The notes under the pieces were generated by a model. The model made no database searches and was not told the DNA's origin. It was given only the letters and a program-made list of their open reading frames with translations. Shown here in pieces: positions 1-12,910 of a stretch of DNA of 64,000 bases. Positions within the stretch are counted from its first letter, which is position 1; every line of letters starts with the position of its first letter. A program made the position numbers and the translations under genes. This stretch comes from Ehretia macrophylla (taxonomy: Eukaryota > Streptophyta > Magnoliopsida > Boraginales > Ehretiaceae): the NCBI GenBank assembly GCA_037974665.1, contig CM075765.1:62049747-62113746 (forward strand), given 5' to 3'.

Positions 1-2690
1 GTAAAGATAGTTCGTTTCTGAGTCAACTTAGAAAGTGGCCCAGCAATCTTCGAGAAGTCCTTTACAAACCTACGATAATAACCCGCCAAGCCAAGAAAGC
101 TACGGACCTCAGAAACATTCTCTGGCCATTTCCAAGACATCACTGATTCAATCTTAGTGGGATCTACAGATATACCGCTCTGTGTGATAACATGGCCAAG
201 AAACGATATGCGTTGCAGCCAAAATTCACATTTGCTGAATTTCGCAAACAACTGATGTTCCTACAGCTTCTGTAAGACAAGCCATAGATGTTGCTCATGC
301 TCCGATTCAGATTTAGAATAGACCAAGATATCATCAATAAATATTACCACGAACTAGTCTAAATACGGCTGAAAAAACCTATGCATAAGATCCATGAATG
401 CTACTGGTGCATTAGTTAATCCAAAGGGCATAACAACAAACTCATAATGCCCGTACCGAGTCCTGAAGGCAGACTTAGGAACATCCTCCGTACAAATCCG
501 AAGCTGATAATACCCTTGCCTCAAATCAAATTTAGAATAGACTTTAGCTCCCTAAAGTTGGTCAAACAACTCGTCAATCAGTGGCAAAGGATATTTATTC
601 TTGATGGTCACCTGATTCAAACCACGGTAATCAATACACAATCTCAAGGTACCATCCTTCTTCTTCACAAATAAAACAGGAGCTCCCCAAGGTGAAGAAC
701 TCTGCTGAATAAAACCCTTCTCTAATAACTCCTGCAACTGAGTCTTCAACTCCTTCAACTCAGCTGGTGCCATCCGGTACGCTGATTTAGAAATAGGTTG
801 AGTACCGGGAGCTAGATTGATCACAAACTCTACATCTCTCTCTGGCGGTAACCCTGGCAACTCCTCGGGAAATACATTAGGATATTCCCGAATAATATGG
901 ACTTCCTCCAGCTGTAGCTTATCAGATGGCGTGTTGATCAAATAAGCTAGATAACCCGAACACCCCTTACTCACCAACTTAACGGCTTTAGTTGCTGAGA
1001 TAACAAAACTCATCTTTGCACCCCGATTCCCTACTACCTCAACTACTGGCTGATCTGGCAAACGAAACTGTACTACCTTTGTTCTACAGTTCAACTGGGC
1101 ATCATACTTAGAAAGCCAATCCATACCCAAGATAACATCATACCCCCGAATAGGAAATAGGATAAGGTCCGAAGGAAAATTATACCCCTTAATATGAATT
1201 ATACAATCCTTACATACTAAGCCAATAACATACTTATTAGTCAAAGAGGTACTAATCTCAACCGCATAAGTCAGTCTTTGAGGTTGCACATTAACACGTT
1301 GCACCCAAGCAGGAGTAATGAAAGAATGCGTAGCACCAGAATCCATCAACACTTTAACAAGTCGATCAAGTATAAGGAAGTTACCTTCCACAACTGTAGT
1401 CTCCTCAGGTATCTCCTCCAAGTCAACGGCATAGGCCCGAGCCTGGACCCGCTGCTATTGATGTGCATGGGTCGCAGGTCAGCCCTGATAACCCTGAGTC
1501 ACTGCCCGATCCTCAGTCCTCGAATATCTAGGGTAATCCCTCTCCTTGCGCTGATTGGTGCCGCACCCTAAACACATCCCTGCTTTCACCCTGCAATCGG
1601 CCTCCACATGCCCCGCGCGCTTACAGTGTGTACACTGCGGTGATGATGCACTAACACTGCCCCTGGAAGAACTAGAAGCTGAAGGAATAGCTGAACCAGT
1701 CTGTTGCTGAGGCCTTACCAAACTAGGCCTGTACTTACCCTGAGACTGGGCTGGCCTAAACTGGGACTGAACTTGATATGACCCCTGCTAAAACTAAGGC
1801 CGATAATAACTCTGCTGTCCCTATGGCCTAAAAGAACCCTGCTGAGCTGGCAGCCAATACACAACCTGCTGTACTGAAGGCCTATACACTCCCTGCTGAA
1901 ACTGCAGCTGATACGGCCTCTTACTGGGCTGACTAGACCCAAGCTGATCCCCCTTTCTCTTCTCTAACCTTGAAGCTGCATCAAAGGCCTCAGTGAATAT
2001 ATCATACCGATTCAGAGCCATCACATCCTGAATCTCGGGCCATAACCCCAACATAAATCTACGAGTCCTCCGCTCCTCATCAGCCATATACTCTAGTGCA
2101 TACCGGGACAATCGAGTAAAGGTGGTCTCATACTGAGCCACTAAGGCATCCCCCTAAATTAGAGACAGAAACTCAGCCTATCTTCCTTCCCTCACGATCC
2201 TCGGGGCATACTTTGCTCGGAAAGCCAACATAAAGGTACCCCAAACATACGGAATACCCTGAGTCGCCCAGTTAGTTCTCACCGTGTGCCACCATTCTTC
2301 TGCCTCATCATCTAGCAAGTACACGGCAAAGGAGACTTTCTGCTCATCGGTATAATTAAGAGGATCATAAATCTTCTGCACTTTACTAATCCATGCTTCA
2401 GCCTTCCGATCATTGGGTTCCCCCTGAAATCTAGGTGGATGATACCCTAAGAACTCTTTCAGGGTACCATGCCCGTGGTTTCCACCCAGCACATTCAACA
2501 ATTGAGCCTGCCAAGCTTGAGTCTGGGCAGCCTGCCCTGCTATCAACTGGGCCTGTCCGGCCATTAACTCAGCAATCCTATCCATAGCTACCCCCAAACG
2601 ATCATCACCTCTATCACGGCCCGGTGCCGCATTACCAAGAGTCTCATCTGCTACCTCAAGCCTACCTCTAGTCCTTGGTCTACCGGCCAT
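1..2690 (-). pseudogene. Ty3/gypsy gag-pol, partial and broken (family 1)
   Basis: This is a retrotransposon polyprotein read on the minus strand and cut by the left window edge within RT. The start is the ATG at 2690-2688 (MAGRPRTRGR). In order it has a Gag domain (AEAWISKVQKIYDPL, YLLDDEAEEWW; about 2650-1830), a CCHC knuckle (CTHCKRAGHVEADC, about 1620-1580), a degraded second knuckle whose last Cys is Tyr, an aspartic protease ([11 protein letters not shown], about 1350), and RT ([19 protein letters not shown], then [10 protein letters not shown] near 330). Everything lies in one frame with no frameshift seen. Ten in-frame stops break it, at 2178, 2154, 1821, 1794, 1788, 1479, 1455, 552, 354 and 261 (low coordinate of each). 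Nine are TAG and one is TGA. Gag and RT resemble element 3 (26147-30840), so both are probably chromovirus-like, but the integrase end lies outside the window. Confidence 0.93.
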
Positions 2691-2958
2691 TCCACTAATC
2701 AAAGAGTTGGCACAGGTTATAGCACATAAACAGGTTATAAACAACTATTAGCACATAAACAACAAACTCATATAAAACACATAAACAAATTGATCACATA
2801 ATCACATAAGCACTAAATCACATAATCATTTATCATCTAATCATGTTAACACATATTTCACTTTTCTTTCTTTTCGTACATACTTTCATGCTAAGACCAT
2901 TACCCATATTCCGAGAATACCCCGACTAACAACTAACCTGGCTCTGATACCACTTAAA
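2691..2958 (-). other. 5' leader of family-1 element
   Basis: Untranslated leader between the 5' LTR and the gag ATG. It is AT-rich and has no ORF of note. Its first 60 bp, from the primer site to the string CCATTACCCA (+ strand), are repeated at 5207-5268 beside the next LTR. Confidence 0.8.
2941..2953 (-). other. primer binding site (initiator Met-tRNA type)
   Basis: The minus strand reads GTGGTATCAGAGC, with TGGTATCAGAGC matching the 3' end of plant initiator tRNA-Met. It lies 5 bp inside the LTR edge at 2959 and fixes the element's orientation. Confidence 0.9.
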
Positions 2959-5206
2959 TGTCACGCCCCAACTCGACCCCACCTACGATCAGTCAGGACG
3001 CAACATAATTTTGAGAGTATAATGACAGTAAATAGGATACCGAGGCTCTAAACCAACCTCATTAGAACATCGTCTTTTCAATATCTTTTACATCATGAAC
3101 TACAAAGCATATAAAAGTCTACTAAGTTAATATACAAAAGTATAAAACAATACAATATCAAGGATAGGACTCCGGAACATAAGACTCATCCACGTAAGGC
3201 ACATTTTCCACATTTTCCACATTTTCCTCTTCAGGAGGCAAGTACCTGTAGTCTTGCGAAAGAACGCCTGTAAGCATGCAATAATAGAGAGTGAGCTTAT
3301 ATAAAATAAGCCCAGTGAGGATCTGAAAGATCTCTAACAATATTCACTATACTCCTTGGAAATAATCCTTTGAGCAAACAAACATACAATAACATCAATA
3401 ATACTATCATCACATAATCTATAATGACCATTCAATAAAGGATACACTAGTTGGTGTAGCTCCAAATGCCATCACGATCATAACAGCGTTCTTGTGACTC
3501 CCATAAACTCACGCACCCGAGTTACCCCAATAACCTCTCCCTCCATGACACCTCCGTCATGCGAGCTGGAAGCAATCTCTGGTAGTCATGCCGTTATCAA
3601 CCCGACAGCCTGATGCTGCCCGAGAGGTGGCACACACATACCGAAGACTCAACAATAATAATCAACATCAATCATTCACAGGAGGACAGTCTAGTAGAAC
3701 TGCCAATCTCCCGACATTAATCATCAATCAATAATCAATCAATAATCATATTATCATCATCATAACATCAATAATCAATTTAACAACAAATAACTAAGTT
3801 AGATGACAAAGTAGACCATCTAACCGAACATGCATTAAACCCACAATCAAACCCTAGTTTACCCATCATCAACTCACAATTCAATCACTCAAACCACACC
3901 CAATCAACTAAAGGCATAATCAAACATTTTAAAGAAAGACAACCTAAACTTCAAATATTCATATCTTACATTCTACTAATCCAAACAACTCCAAATCAGT
4001 TTCTTTCACTCACCCATTCAATCAACTACATTAGCCCTCTCGGAAACCAACCAAAACGCATCCAAATCATGCCTAATAACCCAAAAACCCTAGTGTGTCA
4101 TGGCTGAAATTTCCAGATTTTCACACGGACATCACAATTGAAAATTCGGCATTACAACGGCGCTACCACGTAATTAACAAACTTTTAGAAATTGACGGCG
4201 ATCGATTTCGATCAACACAACTCAAAATATTCAACATTTAGCAAATTAATAAACTTTAAATACCCGAAAATAAATAATTATGCTACAACGGTTCAAATCT
4301 CGTAAGATTACATATAAATGATCCCTAGCATGCATGGAGCAATAATCTAATATCATATTAACATTTTAACGGTTCAATAATCAATTCTACGCAAAAATAT
4401 AAAAGATGAGTTTTGAGATCTAGAATTTTTCTCTCACTTTTGATGTGATATAAGCCTAGAAATGCGTGCAATGCATGCCCAACAAGCGGAATCCAACTCG
4501 GCACGAAGTTCTACGGACAAAAACTAGGTTTTTCTTTGAAAATTTGGTTTGAAAACTTTGAAGAAAAGCTTGGCTATTCTCCCATGAAATTCTCGGCCAT
4601 CTAGGTGTGTTTGAGGGTGTTTTTGTGCTTTGCTTGTGTGTGTTGGTGATATATGCATGAAGGTCAACATTTAATGAAAGTCAAAGTTGAATTAACTTAG
4701 TATTTTTTTTTTTGTTTTCTTGTCTTTAAATTCATTTTCTTGATCACCAATGCTCAAAACAATTATGCAACTCCTATGATAGATCAAGTAGGTTATTTTT
4801 AGGTGACAAAAAGTTTTACAATCAAACAATTTCACCCGAGTTGACTTAAAACTCGATTTTTGCAAAAGTCGGTGTAAAAACCCTAATAAATTTCTAAGCC
4901 GATTTGAAATCCATTTTCAACAAACACTGGTCTATTAAAGTCCGTGGACTAGGTCTAGAAGGGTTAAAAAGACCAGTTTCAAAATTTTAGCGGACGTGTT
5001 TTGAAAACACTATTCACTAAAAATCGATAATAAAATTTCTGACTCCGTTTTTGATGAAAATTTCGTGTATGCACATTTAGCATGTTCTAGGAGTATTAAT
5101 ATCAAAATTATCACATTCTAAGTCATATAGCACATAGACAGGTCAATTCACGCAAAACGAGAATAAACACGCAAAATGAGACAGAATAGAAAAGTGGGGT
5201 TTCGCA
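2959..5206 (-). repeat. family-1 LTR (5' LTR of the gag-pol element)
   Basis: On the minus strand the LTR starts TGCGAAACCCC at 5206 and ends GGGGCGTGACA at 2959, so it has TG...CA ends. It abuts a primer site and the gag-pol element. It contains the family's splice-like pair, with a donor at 4437 (A|GTGAGAG) and an acceptor at 3268 (TTACAG|G), a spacing of 1170 nt. The acceptor is followed by a short acidic ORF ending VDESYVPESYP and a stop at 3158. It is homologous to the LTRs at 5269-7551, 45596-48049 and (inverted) 38629-41246. Confidence 0.88.
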
Positions 5207-5268
5207 CCATTACCCACATTCCGAGAATACCTTGGCTGACAGCTAACATGTGCTCTGATACCACTTAA
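5207..5268 (-). other. 62-bp leader fragment with primer site between two LTRs
   Basis: This short piece carries GTGGTATCAGAGC (5252-5264, minus) and matches the first ~60 bp of the leader at 2898-2958. It is all that separates the two family-1 LTRs, so the copy between them lost its whole coding region or was joined by self-integration or recombination. Confidence 0.85.
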
Positions 5269-7551
5269 TGTCACGCCCAAACTCGACCCCACCTACAATC
5301 AGTCAGGTCGCAAAGAAATTTTGGCAGTATAACGACAGTAATTATGACACCGAGGCTCTAAACCAACCTCTTAAGAATATCATACAACTAACTCCACAAC
5401 CATTCAACAATCAACTCCTCAATTAAATTAACAACATACAACATAACCATATTATACAATAATCTTTCCTTCAACAACTCATTCATAGTTATACGCCTTG
5501 TTCCAACTTAGTACATATGCTATACAAACATTTCAAGATAGGTTATACAATACATTGTTTTACAACAACTAAGATAATCTCGTGGCAATGACTCCTGCAC
5601 ATAAGACTCATCCACATATGGCACATTTCCCTCTTCAAGAGGCACGTACCCATAGTCAGAATCAGTAACACCTGCATAAATGCAATAATTGAGAGTGAGC
5701 TTATATAAAACAAGCACAGTGAGAATCTGATAGATTTCTAATAGTATTTACTATACTCCTTGGAAATGATCCTTTGAGCAGTAAACACACAATAAACATC
5801 AATAACAATATAAACACATAACTATAATGACCAATCAATAAAGGATACTCTAGTTAGTGTAGCTCCAAATGCCATCACGATCTCAACCAACTTCTTATTA
5901 CCCCCATGAAACACACACCCGAGGTACCTCACTAGCCCTTCCCTCCATGGCATCTCCGCCCATGCGAGATGAGGGTAGCCTCTGATAGCCATGTCGTTTT
6001 CAACCTGATGGCCTAATATCGCACGAGAGGTGGCACACGCATATCAAGACTCAGCAATAATAATAAACATTTAATCACAGGGGGAGAACCTTTTCCGTTG
6101 ACTATCTCCCAGTTCATCAATAATCAATATTCAATAATCAATAATCAATGATGCTCAATCAATTAATAACATTACAACAACACAACATCAATAAATCAAT
6201 TAACAACAAAACAACTAAGTTAGATGACAAAGTAGACCACCAACTTAACATGCATTAGACATGCAACCAAACCCTAATCTACCCATCAACAACTCACAAT
6301 TCAATCACTCAAACACCACCCGATCATCTAAAGGCATATATCAACATTTTAAATAAAGACAACCTAAACTTCTAATAATCATAACTTATAGTCTACTAAT
6401 CCAAACAACTCCAAACCAGTTCCTATCACTCACCCACTCAATCAACTACATTAGCTCCCTCGGAAAGCAGCCAAAATACATCCAAATCAAGCCCAACAAC
6501 CCTAAAACCTCAATGCACCTAGGCTGAAATTTTTGGATTTTGGTACCAACATCTCAATCGAAATTTTGACATTACAACGGCACTACCCCATATTTTACAA
6601 AGTTTTACAAATCGACGGCAATCGATTATAACCACTACAATTCAAAATAATCACCAAATAGCTAATAACTCAACTTTTAATACCAGAAAATAAAATTTCA
6701 TGCTACAAGGGTTCAAATCTTATATAAACACATATAAACGATCCTTAACATGTACTGAGCAATAATATAACATCAATTCAACTTTCTAACAGTACAAAAT
6801 GCAATTATAAGCAAAAATATAAAAATGACATTTTGAGATCTAGAATTTTTCTCTCACCTTTGATGTGTTTTGAAGCTAGAAAGATGCTCAATGGATGCTC
6901 AAGAGGTGGAATCAAGCTTTGGTTGATGGAAATTGGCCTTGGATTGCAAGTTCTAATGAAAAATTACCTTTGAAAACCTTGAAATTCTTTCTCTTTTTCT
7001 CTCTAGTGGCTCTCGGCCATGTGTGTGTGTGTGATGGTGTTTTTGTGCTTTGCAAGTGTGTGTTGATGCATATTAAGTAAAGGTCAAACAATTAAAATAG
7101 TCAAAGTTAGTTTCCTTAGTTTATTTTTAGTATTTTTAGTCTTTTAAATCCTATTTTTGACTATTTCTTGCTCAACTATTAAATTGGCACCTAAATTAAT
7201 TCTAGACAATATATTTTAGGCGACAAAGAGTTTTACATTAAAACATTTTCACCCGAGTCAGCTTAAAACTCGATTTCTTGTAAAAGAAAGTGTAAACACC
7301 TTTAAAATTCCAAAACCGAATCCAAATCCTCTATTAATACCCGAGGACTAGGTTTTAAAATGTTTAAAACACCCCTATAAAATTTTTGATTCCGTTTTTG
7401 ATTAAAATTTCATGAATGCACATATAGCATGTATTAGGAGTATAAATCACATTTTAACACATTCTGACTCATATAACACATAAATAGGTCAAAGTACACA
7501 AAACAAGGCAAAACACGCAAATCGAGGTTAGGCAAAATATGGGGTCTCACA
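5269..7551 (-). repeat. family-1 LTR, outer copy
   Basis: On the minus strand the LTR runs from TGTGAGACCCC (7551) to a GGGCGTGACA end at 5269. The splice-like donor is at 6857 (CAAAG|GTGAGAG) and the acceptor at 5672 (TATGCAG|G), 1186 nt apart. The acidic micro-ORF (GNVPYVDESYV) follows, but here it has lost its conserved stop. The right edge joins NUMT sequence at 7552 (GCATG). The matching TSD would lie left of the window. Confidence 0.87.
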
Positions 7552-7559
7552 GCATGCAT

Positions 7560-7990
7560 ATTGTGACGTGCAATGGTTTCGAAAGCTGGTGATGAATATA
7601 GTCTACGTGCTGGTTGCAGACCTTGCAGCTTTTGGCGTATTCAATGCAGTCGGATATCATGGTTGGCCAGTAATATCCTATTTGAGCTGTATTTGTCATT
7701 TTGGTCCAATTTGGTGTGCCACAAACACTCCCGCGTAAACCTCTTGCATTGCTCTGGATATCCGTTCTTTGGCTGGCTATGCACTTCATATAGATCCAAT
7801 CAAGCGATCGCTTATAGAGGGCATCCTTCTACATGATGAACTTGGTTGCACGCTTTCGTACTTTGGCCTATTTAGCTCGGTCTTTAGGTAGCCTTCCTTG
7901 AAGTAGTTTAGAAGGGTTATCGCCAATCTTCCTTGCTGACCGATCTTCTCTGAAGTATGCCCATCTGGGTACACTGATAGGGATTACCTT
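7560..7990 (-). pseudogene. Tat/Athila-type gypsy integrase relic
   Basis: The minus-strand translation in two frames recalls the zinc-finger end of Tat/Athila integrases: a region around LLNYFKEGYLKTELNRPKY (7930-7870), then [21 protein letters not shown] (7680-7620) with the CxxC of the HHCC finger. Only about 140 residues remain, and a frame change falls near 7786. It adjoins mitochondrial-like DNA. Plant mitochondrial genomes often carry such gypsy scraps, so it may have arrived with the NUMT rather than by insertion here. The call rests on motif recognition only. Confidence 0.6.
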
Positions 7991-10900
7991 ATTGCAAGTG
8001 AATCACTACCTTTCTTATAGAATGCCCAAGTGGGTACGACCCTCTCCCTTAAAGGAGACTATCTCGTAGAGCGGTAAGGGGCTTAAGAACGATTTCCACT
8101 GCACATTGCTTGAGCTCACTTAGCCTTGGTCGAGGGTATAGACATATGGAAAAGCACTTTTCCAGCTTAATGATAGAAGACTATTTTCAATGCTGGTGTG
8201 AGCCATTCAAGTTTGGACTTTTTCCCTTCCGCCCTACCATGGGAAGAAATAGCTAAGGAAAAGGTAAATGGGGGATCAACAACTGAACATCGTCTTTCTT
8301 TGAGTTGAGTTTACACCTACTAACATAAGAGTGCTTCTAAGGGCTAGTGAACATGTAGAGAGAGGTTCTGTAAAAAGTCATTCGTACTAGAATAAAGTGC
8401 TTCAGAAAGTACATCAAATAGGGAATCCACTCCTCCTCTGAGAATGGGTTACATACCAGATGCGTTATCTCCATCAGAAAGTGATGGCGTAGATACTTCC
8501 AATTGTGATTCTTTAGTCGACATTGCCAATATCTTCCAAATTGCGGCTGAAACATTTTAAGTTTTCCCATGATGCAAGCGGATACTTACCCTTTTGTTTG
8601 GGTCATACGGTAGTCTTCCGTATCGGATAAAGGATGAAATGAGAGTCCCACTTCGTCAACTGTTATTCAAACCGAATGTCGAGATCAAGAAATTGCGTAG
8701 GTAAAGAAAGAAACATTCCCTAAGTTAAGCCTACCGATCTTCCTCTCCTTATCAGTCAACTTACTTCATACCTTATCCCTTTCCTTATCGCTCTGCTGAC
8801 CCCTAAATTCCATTTAGGCAATGCTTTCTTGCACCGATCTACTCTCTATCTCCTTCACCTCTGCCTAAACCTTAGCCTCATCTTTACCAAGCCAAGTGAT
8901 AGAGTGACCAAGCCAAGTATAAGGAGTTTACCTGAGAGAAAGATCTAGTGTGGGAAAGAACCCGTGCTTATTGAAGCTTTGATTCAAGGGGGACGATTAG
9001 ACTAGGGAAAATCATGTTTCTAGGGGACTGATAGGGCTCCTCTCTTTCAATTGAAAGCATGAAAATCTCGTCTTTTTGTCGAAGATAATCTATCTATTCT
9101 AGATACCTTACCGCTTACCTTCATCTCCTTATCAATCGACTTATTTCATACCTCTACTTTGGAGAGTGTTCTATCCAAGGTGCGCTCAACCCTGCTACTA
9201 GTCTCTCTAATCACTTACATAATTACAGTAATAATCATTCAATTGATTGAGCCACCCATCGTCGGATTCGAGTACCTCTTACCGGTTTGCTGATCGCATG
9301 CTGGTTATCAGAGTATAAGTAGCATCACTAATCGCGGATGTTTGGACATCTTTAGGAGTTGAGTAACAGCCCACTATCTCATTCTTCCATGAGAGTAGGT
9401 ATACTAGAAGCACAAAAGCTTGTGAACACATTCAACCAACCAGAGAGAGGACAAGCTAGTTGATTCAATAGAATAGGTAGACATCTTGGATAAGCGAACC
9501 GGACAGAAGCTATCCACTAACAATCACTTAGAAAAGACATGCACAACTGACTTCTATAGTAATGGCATCTCTCAGATGATTGAATTGGCTCTATCCAATC
9601 TCACTACAATATTAACAGATCCATTCTCCTACTAGCTCCATCCTTATTAATCTCAGGCAATTCAGTCAGATCTGATGGCGAGTATCCTTGTCAGTAACTC
9701 TATTCCCGTTATTCGACAGTAAGGTCATGAAGGTTGGATGGTCAATTAAAGGCATCCCGCATCTAGGTTCGGTCTCGCTAATGGACGAGAAAAGGATGCC
9801 CCATTTGATGGTCTTGGAGGAAGAACTTCCGCCGCTGCTTGAGCTTGAGTTGGGAAGATTTTAGAAGTGGATGAATGCCAGTAGAAGTCACCTCTAGCAT
9901 AGCTATGAATCAACTAGACTGACGACACTCAATCGCTCTGTCTACCGAAAGGATCTACCATCTTAGATATATAGGGCAGAGAATAGAAGAAGGAAGTGGT
10001 TTGGGAATGTGGAAGTCAATATTTCAAGGGATTCCTCTTTGGATAGGGGGGTCATAAATAGAATGGTCTAGCGAATGGAACATCAGAGCCAGCAAAAAGC
10101 CTTATGTCAGTCGCTAAAACCGACTAACGATACAGAGGAGCCTATTCATTGACAATAATAGTATAAGCACAATAGCATAGAGCGAGAATCGAACTCATCT
10201 TTTGATTTACGGCAAACCTCTCTCATCGTTCTCAAGGGAAATTGATTGAATGCATGATCACGAGCCATTCCCACTGACTGATCCGGAGAACGGTCATAGA
10301 TCACTTTCTCCGGTGCCACTTTCCCTTATTTGACTGAAGAAGCAAAAGATACGAGTAGGTTGGGTTTTGTCGAGTCAAAACAATTTGATCGGGTCAATAG
10401 TGGGGGTGTGCCTTTCTTGCTGAATCGCCTCCTTATACTGCTAGTCATTGTTCTTCCCTCTAACGAGTTTATCTGCACCTTAGTGTAGTTCGCAATCATG
10501 CTTTATTTCTTTTTCCACCACCAAGTCAGAAAAAATATGTAAGACTAGCAAGATGTAGGTTCGGGTATGGTACTACGCTTCGTCTTAGTCCCCGATCCTG
10601 ATATGGAAATACCTGTGAGGAAGGTAACACAATCATACGAGCCAGGAAGGCATACCTAGAAAAGACACTCTATGAGGTTAGGATTGAGACTCCGATCTCC
10701 TCTTTCCTGCTCTACACAGACAGATCCAGTTTTGAGGGTGAAGTCTGCTTTCTCATCCAACAGTCAAGCAGGCTCCACGGGTTAGGAGGCTGCCTTTAAG
10801 TGATTGGGGCCCTCATTTCATATAACACAAATAAAAATAGTTGTCATTCACGTTCACTCACTCAAGTTAGGGATGCAACGAAAATGCAGAACTAAAAGCG

Positions 10901-12865
10901 TATATTTAGAATAGGAGTCAGCCATGGAATCGCCCACCGAAACAGAGAATCTAGTTCTTTCTCCCGAGCCATAGGCCAAGTCTTCCATTTAAAACACATT
11001 CTAGTTGGCCCTCCCCGGCAACCACATACAAGAATAAGCGCTACGGCGAATGAGAACACAGCCAGATAGACATCCCACCCCTATACCTCAAAGAATAGGC
11101 AATCGCCATCTACTCTATGACTTAGAAGATTGAGAATCCTTTTTCTGATAGACAGAAAGAGAAGAAAAGTAGTCTCCCCTTAAGTGTCTTCGGGCTCGAT
11201 TACACAGGAAATTGGAAGTAGTGCGCTACTCGCTAGGTTCAATTAAATCAATGAATCAGATTCCCACTATCCCGGTGGGGATAAAGACTATCAAGTCGAC
11301 CTTCCGAAGAGATTTTCCTTAAGATGGAAGGTACGGTACGTAGATAGACCGATGGACATTCATTGGCTTGACCGTAGTGACACGGATTCCTACTTATGCC
11401 ACCCTAACATCTAGAGGAAGAAAAACTGGTATCAGGGTATGAGAACGACTTTCTCCTATAACAAAGGACATTTAGTAGCGAAAAGTATTGACACTTCTGA
11501 CTTCTAGGCTAGAACCCTGAAAGCTGGAAGAAAGGACAACCTAGCTCAACTGATTGATTGGTACCGTAGCCTCGCGTGTGCGGTAATAGGCAAGGCAGCC
11601 TAAAGAAAAAGATGCTGATAACGAGTGATTCACTCCTAAAAGTCCATCATACTCTCTTTTCGCGAAAGATGGGGTAGCAAGTCTTTTCTTGTTCTTAAAG
11701 GGCGGAGAGTTTTCCTAAGAAGATAGAAGTGTTGGCAATCATAAGGGGATTGTTGCCTGTTCCCCGTTCAGGGGTGGGTAAGAAAGATAATCGAGGAAGA
11801 CTAATTGAGAATGGGCCCATGGACCAAGATATCGATCCAGCATAGAGTCAGGGAGGGAAATCCGGATGAAAAGGCAAATTCCTATGATTCTTGCTTAGCT
11901 AACTAAGGACGGATGGGGCGGGCAAGGAGAGCGGTATTGTTATAGGTTTGATTCATCAATGTTAGTATCGCAGTCAGAGATTTCTTTTGTCCTAATACGC
12001 CTTGGCGGATCATGCTTTTTACCTAGAATAGCCCCATAATACCCAATTGAGGTTAGAAGATGCTCGACCGATAGGGAGAGGAAGAGATTAGTTTCCCTTT
12101 TCTCGAAAACATTTCAAAAGGAGTATGTGACTAGAAGCTTCTTCAAAGCCCTCAGGCATGGGTAGTAGGTGAAGGTCCGAAGGAGAAACTACATGCAAAA
12201 TCTAGCACCATCACAACAGGTATGAGACTAGAGACGAGGACACTTTTATAATTGGCTAGATCTTCATTCATAGGATGCCCCTTTCGAAACTCCTATAGTA
12301 GGCAAGGTCCAAGTTAATTTGCTAGTCATACATCGATCATGGAAGCGATCTCCTTCATAGCATGGCATCTTCCTTTCTTCCTTGATTAGGCAGTAATTTC
12401 CATCAATAGTAAGATGAATCAACTCTCCTCAATGATAGAACTAGGAATGTGGAATACCAGGACATTTATTTAGAGCTTGCTTCTATCTAGTGGATCCCCA
12501 TCTCAGAGGTTGGGATTAAGAGCCATATTTCGTAAATCATTAATAAATAAAAGGCTCTGAGACTGCTACTTAAGGGCCTTCTCCTGGGCATTCTCTTAAG
12601 CTTAAAAGCAAATTCACCGCTTAGCCCCCAAATTGCTCTTGTTAATTGGCCTAAAAAGGCCTGGAAATGGACATAGGAAGAACAGATTTATTTGGCAGTA
12701 GGGCTAAAGAGATAGGGAGAATCCGTGAAGAGATATCTTTTTTCTTTTTTCTTTTGGGCAAATCCCTTGTTTAAGGCCTCGAGACTGAGTACGAAAATGA
12801 AAAGGGCGGGCATGAAAGAAAGAGTGATGATAAGGACATCTAGTCTAAGTGCTTATGCTTCTGCC

Positions 12866-12910
12866 AAAAAGGTCCATACCCCTGAATAGAATCTTTAGGG
12901 AAATAAACCA
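12866..12910 (+). repeat. dispersed 45-bp repeat, copy 1
   Basis: A string beginning AAAAAGGTCCATACCC recurs at 13679-13723 with about four mismatches. Short dispersed repeats are usual in plant mitochondrial spacers. Confidence 0.7.

Noticed and set aside
3721-3790. ATCAATCAATAATCA-like short repeats, checked as a possible CRISPR or satellite
   Set aside because: Irregular AT-rich microsatellite-like sequence within the LTR with no constant spacers.
10171-10230. A string resembling the T-arm end of a tRNA (GAGAATCGAACTCATC)
   Set aside because: No matching acceptor stem, anticodon arm or D-arm could be found around it.
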